Below are positions 55,425-64,000 of a stretch of DNA of 64,000 nt, piece after piece. This DNA comes from Leisingera methylohalidivorans DSM 14336. Lineage in GTDB: Bacteria; Pseudomonadota; Alphaproteobacteria; Rhodobacterales; Rhodobacteraceae. Position 1 is the first letter of the stretch; each line of letters opens with the position of its first letter. The notes beneath the pieces are model-generated. The model was not told the DNA's origin and did not search any database. It was given only the letters and a program-made list of their open reading frames with translations. The position numbers were made by a program, and so were the translations under genes. Location: the NCBI RefSeq assembly GCF_000511355.1, contig NC_023135.1, positions 1,886,371-1,950,370 on the forward strand. The letters are read 5' to 3'.

Positions 55425-56213
55425 ATGACAATTCTGAAACGTCACGACACAGGGGCGATAGCCCGGCTGACGATGAACACGCCGGAAAAGCTGAATGCCC
55501 TGTCGGACGAGATGCTTGCCGCGCTGCAGGGGCAGATCGACGCCCTGCGGGAAGACAGCAGTATCAAGGTGGTGATCCTGTCCGGCACCGGCAAAGGCTT
55601 CTGCGCGGGCCATGATATCAAGCAGATGACCGCGGGCCGCACGGCGGAGGATGGCGGCAAGGCCTATTTCCAGGACCTGTTTGCCCGCTGCACCAGTGTG
55701 ATGACCGGCCTGCAATCCCTGCCCCAGCCGGTGATTGCGCAGGTGCATGGCATCGCCACGGCAGCGGGCTGCCAGCTGGTTGCCTCCTGCGATCTGGCGG
55801 TGGCAGCTGAAGACACAAAATTCGGGGTTAACGGGGTCAACATCGGGCTGTTCTGTTCCACCCCGATGGTAGCACTCTCGCGTAATATCCCCCGCAAGCA
55901 GGCGTTTGAGCTGCTGACCACGGGTGAGTTCATCAATGCCGCCCGCGCGGTGGATCTGGGCCTGGCCAACCGCGCCGTGCCACTGGAGGAATTGGAGGCC
56001 GAAACCACCCGGCTGGCCGAAACCATCGCGTCGAAACTGGGGGCCGCAGTGAAGGTCGGAAAACAGGCGTTCTACGAACAGCTGCAAATGCCGCTGGATC
56101 AGGCTTACGCCTATACCAGCGGGGTGATTGTCGAGAATCTGATGTACCGCGACACCATCGAAGGCATGGCGGCGTTCATCGAAAAACGCGCCCCCGACTG
56201 GCAGGAAAGCTGA
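55425..56213 (+). CDS. Enoyl-CoA hydratase/isomerase-family protein lacking the catalytic glutamates
   Basis: A 262-residue crotonase-fold protein. The oxyanion-hole motifs GKGFCAGHDIKQM and GIATAAGCQLVASCDLAVA are present. Where hydratases carry the catalytic pair Glu144/Glu164 (GGGCE and PEILLG) the sequence has AAGCQ and GVNIG, so neither glutamate is conserved. It probably is not a classical hydratase; relatives (ECHDC3-like) are of unknown function. A GAGG stands before the ATG. It is divergent from the PaaI thioesterase gene. Confidence 0.88.
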   Translation: MTILKRHDTGAIARLTMNTPEKLNALSDEMLAALQGQIDALREDSSIKVVILSGTGKGFCAGHDIKQMTAGRTAEDGGKAYFQDLFARCTSVMTGLQSLPQPVIAQVHGIATAAGCQLVASCDLAVAAEDTKFGVNGVNIGLFCSTPMVALSRNIPRKQAFELLTTGEFINAARAVDLGLANRAVPLEELEAETTRLAETIASKLGAAVKVGKQAFYEQLQMPLDQAYAYTSGVIVENLMYRDTIEGMAAFIEKRAPDWQES

Positions 56214-56598
56214 TCCCTACGGATAAATGCACGGGAATTCCGGCCTGACCCCCGGAATTCTTCGAAAATTTTAGGCTTTGTTTACCAATCCGCACATATT
56301 GTTTCCTTAAGACGCCAGCCAAACGCCTTTCAATTCGGGCGGAAAGATGGCAAAGATTGGGCACGGCCACTGATTAATCACTGACCGGCACAATTTGGGC
56401 TGCTGCTGCGGAAGGGTCTCTCCAACCGGTTCTCTCTCACCGGTGCACCATTCCCGCAGCGGCGGCCCCAAATTTCTCTCACTCCCGGTCAATTCGCACT
56501 CTCCCCGCAAACCCCATGCGCATTGCAGCAGCTTTTGCGGCTGCTATTGGACAGCCAAGCCTGTTGCGCCAGCCCGCCCCCTGCCCTATGTGGCGGGC
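56214..56598 (+). other. Long intergenic region between crotonase and trmFO genes
   Basis: 385 bases without a protein gene. A perfect hairpin GAATTCCGG / CCGGAATTC with an 8-base loop is at 56235-56260 (possible terminator without T run). Further on, repeated CTCTCAC/CTCTCTC stretches and GCTGCGG...CCGCAGC pairing (56403-56462) suggest a structured RNA, perhaps a leader or small RNA, but no known family is recognised. The trmFO promoter should lie here. Confidence 0.35.
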
Positions 56599-57954
56599 AT
56601 GACAGATCATTCGGCACAGACATTGCATATCGTGGGCGGCGGCATGGCCGGGTCCGAAGCGGCCTGGCAGGCGGCAAACATGGGCATACCCGTGGTGATC
56701 CACGAAATGCGCCCCAAGGTAGAGACCTTTGCCCATCAGACCGGCAACCTGGGCGAGATGGTGTGTTCGAACTCCTTCCGTTCGGATGATGACGAACAGA
56801 ATGCCGTGGGCCTTCTGCACTGGGAAATGCGCGCAGCAGACGGGCTGATCATGGCCACCGCGGACGAACACCGCCTGCCCGCCGGCGGTGCGCTGGCCGT
56901 GGACCGGGATCCCTTTGCTGAAACTGTGACAACCAAGCTGAAGGCGCATCCGAATGTCACCGTCTCCTATGAGGAAATCACCAGCCTGCCCGAAGACGGC
57001 CACTGGATCTTTGCCACCGGACCGCTGACATCACCGGAATTGGGTCAAGCCATTCAGGCGGAAACCGGGGCTGAGGCTCTGGCCTTTTTCGATGCCATCG
57101 CACCGATCGTCTATGCCGAGTCGATCGACATGTCGCAGGCCTGGATGCAGTCCCGCTATGACAAGGGCGAGACCGAGGAAGAGCGGACTGCCTACCTCAA
57201 CTGCCCGATGGACAAGGACCAGTACGAAGCCTTCATCGACGCATTATTGTCAGCTGACAAAACTGAGTTTCACGACGGCGAGACCGCGGGCTATTTCGAC
57301 GGCTGCCTGCCGATCGAAGTGATGGCCGAACGCGGCCGCGAGACCCTGCGCCACGGACCGATGAAGCCGGTGGGCCTGACCAATCCGCATCAGCCTGACG
57401 TCAAGGCCCATGCTGTGGTGCAACTGCGCCGTGATAACGCGCTGGGAACGCTGTTCAACATCGTCGGCTTCCAGACCAAGATGAAATACGGCGCCCAGAC
57501 CGAGGTGTTCAAAATGATCCCGGGGCTGGAGAACGCCAGCTTTGCCCGGCTCGGCGGCATCCACCGCAACACATTCCTGAACTCACCCACTCTGCTGGAC
57601 GCGCAGATGCGGCTGAAGTCGAAACCGAACATCCGGTTTGCCGGCCAGATCACCGGGGTTGAGGGATACGTGGAAAGCGCCGCAATGGGCCTGCTGGCCG
57701 GCCGCCTGGCCGCTGCAGAAATCCTTGGCCGGGAGCTTCCAGCCGTGCCGCAGGACAGTGCCATGGGGGCGATGATCCACCACATTACCGGCGGCGCCGA
57801 GGCCAAGACGTTCCAGCCGATGAATGTGAACTTCGGCCTGTTCCGCCCGGTGGACGGCCTCAAGGGCGGCCGCCGCGGCCGCAAGGACCGCTACAAGGCC
57901 TATACCGACCGCGCCAAAGAAGTCTGGCAGGACTGGCTCAGCAACTTTCCCTAG
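56599..57954 (+). CDS. trmFO: tRNA methyltransferase TrmFO (m5U54, folate/FAD-dependent)
   Basis: A 451-residue flavoprotein that methylates U54 in the T-loop of tRNAs with methylenetetrahydrofolate. It starts with the FAD motif [13 protein letters not shown], continues through [30 protein letters not shown] with a conserved cysteine, and has [11 protein letters not shown] and a C-terminal [10 protein letters not shown] part. I start at the ATG at 56599 because the long upstream extension is not family-like. It belongs to the GidA-like flavoproteins, and the pattern is clearly TrmFO, not MnmG. Confidence 0.94.
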   Translation: MTDHSAQTLHIVGGGMAGSEAAWQAANMGIPVVIHEMRPKVETFAHQTGNLGEMVCSNSFRSDDDEQNAVGLLHWEMRAADGLIMATADEHRLPAGGALAVDRDPFAETVTTKLKAHPNVTVSYEEITSLPEDGHWIFATGPLTSPELGQAIQAETGAEALAFFDAIAPIVYAESIDMSQAWMQSRYDKGETEEERTAYLNCPMDKDQYEAFIDALLSADKTEFHDGETAGYFDGCLPIEVMAERGRETLRHGPMKPVGLTNPHQPDVKAHAVVQLRRDNALGTLFNIVGFQTKMKYGAQTEVFKMIPGLENASFARLGGIHRNTFLNSPTLLDAQMRLKSKPNIRFAGQITGVEGYVESAAMGLLAGRLAAAEILGRELPAVPQDSAMGAMIHHITGGAEAKTFQPMNVNFGLFRPVDGLKGGRRGRKDRYKAYTDRAKEVWQDWLSNFP

Positions 57955-57987
57955 ACGCTGCGCAGACTGCGGGTCTAGGATCGGGGT

Positions 57988-58602
57988 ATGAATAAAAAGT
58001 TCCTCGACAGCTCCTACAGCCTGGAAAATGAAGAGGCGACCCGGGACCATTATGACAGCTGGGCCGCCTCCTATGACGCGGAAATCGCTGAAAACGGCTA
58101 TGCCACACCGGGGCGGATCGCGACGGCACTGTGGAAATACCTGCCGGAGCCGGACGCGCCGATCCTCGATTTCGGCTGCGGTACCGGCCTGTCCGGCCTG
58201 GCGCTGCGCCTCGCCGGATATCAGGTGGTCGACGGCTTGGAACCCTCGCCCGAAATGCTGGCACAGGCCCGGGCCAAGGACACCTACCGGCAATTGACCC
58301 AACTGGATGTTGCCGACAAGACGCCGGTCAAGCCGGGCGCCTACCGCGCCATCATAGGCTGCGGTCTGCTCAGCAAGGGGGCGGCCCCGCCCGCCACTTT
58401 CGACATTATCATGCGCGCGCTGGACCGTGGCGGGCTGTTTGCCTTCTCCTACAATGACCACGCGTTGGAGGACCGCGCCTATACCGGTAAACTCAATGAT
58501 TGGCTGGACTGTTCGGCAGCCCGGCTGCTATTCAGGGAATACGGCGACCACCTGCCCGGTATCAACCTTAAGTCTACCGTTTACGTGATTGAGAAAGCGT
58601 GA
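57988..58602 (+). CDS. Class I SAM-dependent methyltransferase
   Basis: A 204-residue methyltransferase with SAM motif I LDFGCGTGLSGLAL, preceded by the WAASYDAEIAENGY helix typical of small-molecule methyltransferases, and a LEPSPEMLAQAR motif. The substrate is unknown. The start follows trmFO by 33 bases, and its stop overlaps gluQ by 4 bases, so the three may be a unit. Confidence 0.87.
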   Translation: MNKKFLDSSYSLENEEATRDHYDSWAASYDAEIAENGYATPGRIATALWKYLPEPDAPILDFGCGTGLSGLALRLAGYQVVDGLEPSPEMLAQARAKDTYRQLTQLDVADKTPVKPGAYRAIIGCGLLSKGAAPPATFDIIMRALDRGGLFAFSYNDHALEDRAYTGKLNDWLDCSAARLLFREYGDHLPGINLKSTVYVIEKA

Positions 58603-59459
58603 CATTCACCACCCGTTTTGCGCCTTCACCCACTGGACCCTTACACCTCGGCCATGCCTATTCGGCACTGCTGGCACATGATATGGCGCAGGCTGAAAGC
58701 GGCACCTTCCTGCTGCGGATCGAAGACATCGACCAGTCGCGTGCGCGCGCCGCCTGGGAGGAACAGATCTATCAGGACCTCGCTTGGCTTGGCCTGGCCT
58801 GGCCGCAGCCGGTGATGCGGCAATCGGACCGGCTGCCGCGATACCGCACCGCACTGGAGCGCTTGACTGCCATGGGGCTCACCTACCCTTGCCGCTGCAA
58901 CCGCGCTGATATTGAAACAGCCGCCGGCGCCCCCCAGGAGGGCGTGCCGCAGTTCGGCCCCGACGGACGCATCTACCCCGGCACTTGCCGTAACCGGCAG
59001 ACATCTGAAACCTCAGACCGTGACGTGATCCGCCTGAATATGGAAAAAGCCGTCAAAACTGCTGAGCTGCGCGGTTTCACTGAAACCGGAGCGGAGTTTC
59101 AGGGCCTCCACGCTTTGGACCCGGACCAGCTGATCACAGCTGCAGGCGATATCATTCTGGTACGCCGCACTATGGGCAGCTCCTACCACCTGTCAGTTGT
59201 CATCGATGACGCGGATCAGGGCATCACCCACGCGGTGCGCGGCGCCGACCTGTTTGAGGCAACTCAGATCCACGTCCTGCTGCAAAGCCTTCTGGGCCTG
59301 CCCACCCCGGTCTACCACCACCACCGCCTGATCCGCGATGCGGCTGGAAAGCGCCTAGCGAAGCGCGACGACGCCCGCGCCATCGCCAAATACCGCGCCC
59401 AAGGCGCCACCCCGCAGGACATCCGCGGAATGGTAGACTTGCCGCTTCTTTCTGGTTGA
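58599..59459 (+). CDS. gluQ: Glutamyl-Q tRNA(Asp) synthetase
   Basis: A 286-residue paralogue of glutamyl-tRNA synthetase that lacks the anticodon-binding half and attaches glutamate to queuosine in tRNA-Asp. Signature RFAPSPTGPLHLGHAYSAL and the KRLAKRDDARA (KMSKS-like) motif are intact. It starts with GTG, which overlaps the preceding stop codon by 4 bases (GTGA). A repeat copy overlaps its stop codon. Confidence 0.92.
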   Translation: MTFTTRFAPSPTGPLHLGHAYSALLAHDMAQAESGTFLLRIEDIDQSRARAAWEEQIYQDLAWLGLAWPQPVMRQSDRLPRYRTALERLTAMGLTYPCRCNRADIETAAGAPQEGVPQFGPDGRIYPGTCRNRQTSETSDRDVIRLNMEKAVKTAELRGFTETGAEFQGLHALDPDQLITAAGDIILVRRTMGSSYHLSVVIDDADQGITHAVRGADLFEATQIHVLLQSLLGLPTPVYHHHRLIRDAAGKRLAKRDDARAIAKYRAQGATPQDIRGMVDLPLLSG

Positions 59460-59479
59460 AAATACTCCCGCCGGAGGCA
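59443..59479. repeat. Dispersed intergenic repeat, copy 2
   Basis: A 37-base element containing AAAATACTCC and GCCGGAGGCA, matching 4565-4601 at 33 of 37 positions. It overlaps the gluQ stop codon and lies between convergent gluQ and hisI. The element also supplies the last codons of gluQ. Confidence 0.7.
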
Positions 59480-59502
59480 CGCCCCGTCAGGGCCGTTGCC
59501 CG

Positions 59503-59874
59503 TCACTCCATCGGTTTCATCAGCTCATGCTCTTCCCCATTCCGCACCGCGGTATAGAAACAGGTCCGCCGGTTGGTGTGGCACGCCGCCCCTGTCTGGC
59601 GCACCAGCGCCAGCAGGCAATCCCGGTCGCAATCCACCCTCAGGTCCACCAGCTCCTGCAGATGGCCGGACGTCTCTCCCTTGACCCAGAATGACTGCCG
59701 CGAGCGCGACCAATAGGTGACCCTTCCGGTCTCCAGCGTGCGCGCCACCGCGTCGGCGTTCATCCAGGCCATCATCAGCACCTCGCCCGAGGCTTGGTCC
59801 TGCGCAATGCAGGGGATCAGCCCGGCATCATTAAATACCAGGCTGGCGGGATCAAAGGGCGCGGCTATAGACAT
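59503..59874 (-). CDS. hisI: Phosphoribosyl-AMP cyclohydrolase
   Basis: A 123-residue enzyme of histidine synthesis, third step. Metal-site motif DCDRDCLL and the zinc cysteine in GAACHTNRRTCFY are intact. I use the ATG at 59872-59874 (MSIAAPFDP), with AAAGG nine bases upstream, over the TTG two codons earlier. It is separate from hisE, which is not in this window. Confidence 0.94.
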   Translation of the reverse strand: MSIAAPFDPASLVFNDAGLIPCIAQDQASGEVLMMAWMNADAVARTLETGRVTYWSRSRQSFWVKGETSGHLQELVDLRVDCDRDCLLALVRQTGAACHTNRRTCFYTAVRNGEEHELMKPME

Positions 59875-59951
59875 AGGCAAAAACCTTTTGCATCTGCTGT
59901 TCGGCTCCCTATATATGGGGAACCACCAAGCAGGGAAAGCCCGGGGAAGAC

Positions 59952-60404
59952 ATGTCTGGCGAAAGTGATCTGATCAAGCTGTACTCCACACGCATTCTGG
60001 CGCTGGCCGCGGATATTCCGCATCTCGACAGGCTTGAATCTCCCAGTGCAACTGTCAAAAAACGCTCGCCGCTCTGCGGCTCGGCCGTGACTGTCGACAT
60101 TTATGTGGAAGACGGGCGGATCGCGGAATTTGGCCAGGACGTAAAGGCATGCGCGCTGGGGCAGGCCTCGGCCGCCGTGGTGGGCGCCCATGTGGTCGGC
60201 CGCTCGCTGGAAGAGGTCGAAACCGCCCGCGACCAGCTGAAGGCGATGCTAACCCAAAACGGCCCGGTACCGGACGCGCCATTTGACGGGCTGGAAGTTC
60301 TGCAGCCCGCACGCGAGTTCAAAAACCGCCATGCCTCGATTATGCTGGCGCTGGAGGCAACGCTGGAGGCGATGCAAACCGCCGCCAAGGAGCAATGCGC
60401 CTGA
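59952..60404 (+). CDS. NifU/IscU-like iron-sulfur scaffold protein
   Basis: A 150-residue protein of the IscU/NifU_N fold. Two cluster-ligand cysteines are visible, Cys42 (SPLCGSAVTV) and Cys67 (VKACALGQASAA). The third IscU cysteine position reads NRHASIML, so it appears to be replaced. That could mean a different cluster or a degenerate scaffold. It is divergent from hisI. Confidence 0.82.
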   Translation: MSGESDLIKLYSTRILALAADIPHLDRLESPSATVKKRSPLCGSAVTVDIYVEDGRIAEFGQDVKACALGQASAAVVGAHVVGRSLEEVETARDQLKAMLTQNGPVPDAPFDGLEVLQPAREFKNRHASIMLALEATLEAMQTAAKEQCA

Positions 60405-60503
60405 TGCGGGCCTTTGCTCCCCTGCAAATGTGATGCGGAAAATCCGTACCAGGGCCTGCACCTGCGCAAAGCACAAGGCTGCGTGATTTCCTCCCCCTCA
60501 GGT

Positions 60504-60541
60504 AAAAAAACCGCCGCGCATCCGGGCAGGATGGCGGCGGC
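60504..60541 (-). terminator. Minus-strand terminator after the small membrane-protein gene
   Basis: Read on the minus strand, a GC-rich hairpin (CCGCC...GGCGG, ATCC/GGAT inner pairs) is followed by TTTTTTT. It lies about 155 bases after the stop of the 40-residue gene, which leaves a 3' untranslated stretch with no gene seen in it. Confidence 0.8.
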
Positions 60542-60695
60542 AGTCATGCTCTGCTGCGCGGGACCCGGGCAGGCCAGGCTGGATATTGAGGCAATCCAAT
60601 TGGGGATCGGGACAGGCGGTTGATCCCTCGGGCAGTCCGGGACAGGAAAGGGCCGGCCCGGCACAACAGATGCAATCAGGAATGAATAGAGCGGG

Positions 60696-60818
60696 TCAGA
60701 GCAGCCCGGGCAGGTGCAACGCAGCCACCAGCATCACCATCAAAGAGGCCGCGCCAATAGCGTCCTGCAGCAAGGTCGAGTGGGCATTCTGAATGGTGGT
60801 TTTGATCTGGGCTATCAT
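60696..60818 (-). CDS. 40-residue single-span membrane protein with a LexA-type box upstream
   Basis: A short gene easily missed by length cut-offs. It starts ATG at 60818 with a near-perfect ribosome-binding site GGAGGAGG eight bases upstream. The protein begins MIAQIKTTIQNAHSTLLQDA, a soluble amphipathic N terminus, and ends in a hydrophobic segment (IGAASLMVMLVAALHLPGLL) that can span the membrane once. From memory, small proteins like this occur next to recG in Rhodobacteraceae. It lies 149 bases from recG and has its own terminator. A GTTC-N7-GTTC box 84 bases upstream suggests SOS control, and by analogy with Caulobacter SidA it may inhibit cell division. This is inference. Confidence 0.72.
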   Translation of the reverse strand: MIAQIKTTIQNAHSTLLQDAIGAASLMVMLVAALHLPGLL

Positions 60819-60863
60819 GGCTCGGGCCTCCTCCGGTCAGTCTCTTCGCTCTCTGGCAAGTTT

Positions 60864-60950
60864 GTTGCCCCTTTGTTCTCATCTTTGCGGACACCTGTAA
60901 AGAACTTTTTGAGAACATTTGCGAACTGAAGGGAACACCACAGGGGGAAC
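60864..60950 (-). promoter_or_regulatory. LexA-type SOS operator cluster
   Basis: The strongest element is GAAC-TTTTTGA-GAAC at 60902-60916 on the plus strand, which read on the minus strand is GTTC-N7-GTTC, the alphaproteobacterial LexA box. Further GAAC half-sites at 60923, 60933 and 60947 follow at 10-14 base spacing. A near-match GTTG-N7-GTTC is at 60864-60878. The cluster lies between recG's 3' end and the small membrane-protein gene, facing the latter. Confidence 0.6.
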
Positions 60951-60967
60951 GAGCAGAAGAATTCCCG

Positions 60968-64000
<3,033 letters not shown>

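Overview
This GC-rich, gene-dense window looks like chromosome of an alphaproteobacterium of the family Rhodobacteraceae, most likely the marine Roseobacter group (Leisingera/Phaeobacter/Ruegeria type). The main evidence is the gene order dusB(nifR3)-ntrB-ntrC-ntrY-ntrX followed by trkA-trkH-hfq-hflX, the fused ispDF gene, the Mg-type HemB, a GTG-started LipA, paired DUF6456/DUF6477 genes and a non-pyrrolysine MttB-like protein. I see no prophage, integrase, insertion sequence, CRISPR array, rRNA or tRNA gene. The placement rests on reading the proteins, not on a database search.

Layout. 1-8.1 kb: mfd (cut by the left edge), a membrane protein, hemB, a SYLF lipoprotein, a beta-hydroxyacid dehydrogenase and a penicillin-acylase-family hydrolase. 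8.1-12.7 kb: hflX, hfq, trkH and trkA on the minus strand. 12.8-16 kb: two small lipoproteins and a caspase-like protein with Sel1 repeats. 16.1-23.3 kb: the nitrogen regulators ntrX, ntrY, ntrC, ntrB and dusB. 23.5-27 kb: ispDF-pgpA-pncC and an ammonium transporter. 27-38.5 kb: mixed housekeeping genes (tpm, ratA-like, hpt, an M20 hydrolase with lipA, a peroxiredoxin, the DUF6456/DUF6477 pair, an mttB homologue, guaA) plus a lysine-rich orphan. 38.6-47.6 kb: a decayed sulfotransferase locus, two DMT transporters, a FadL-type outer-membrane protein, a P-loop ATPase, metA, a hydrolase, ppk2 and a TetR regulator. 47.6-50.1 kb: an adenylate-cyclase/globin pair and rpsI-rplM. 50.3-55 kb: a MocR regulator divergent from a DUF1127 gene, speD-speE and psd. 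55-64 kb: a thioesterase, a crotonase, trmFO, gluQ, hisI, a NifU-like protein, a 40-residue membrane ORF, recG and ligA (cut by the right edge).

Working together. Nitrogen status is read by NtrB/NtrC and NtrY/NtrX, and both response regulators lack the GAFTGA loop used to contact sigma-54. Hfq/HflX and TrkAH lie beside them. speD and speE make spermidine from decarboxylated SAM. The DNA repair genes mfd, recG and ligA lie at the two ends.

The two most interesting loci are: (i) a 40-residue single-span membrane protein gene at 60696-60818 (minus), preceded by a LexA-type GTTC-N7-GTTC box and phased half-sites and followed by its own terminator, which suggests an SOS-induced small membrane protein; and (ii) a truncated haemoglobin gene overlapping by 4 bp a PAS-coiled-coil adenylate cyclase gene, which suggests a two-protein gas or redox sensor that makes cAMP.
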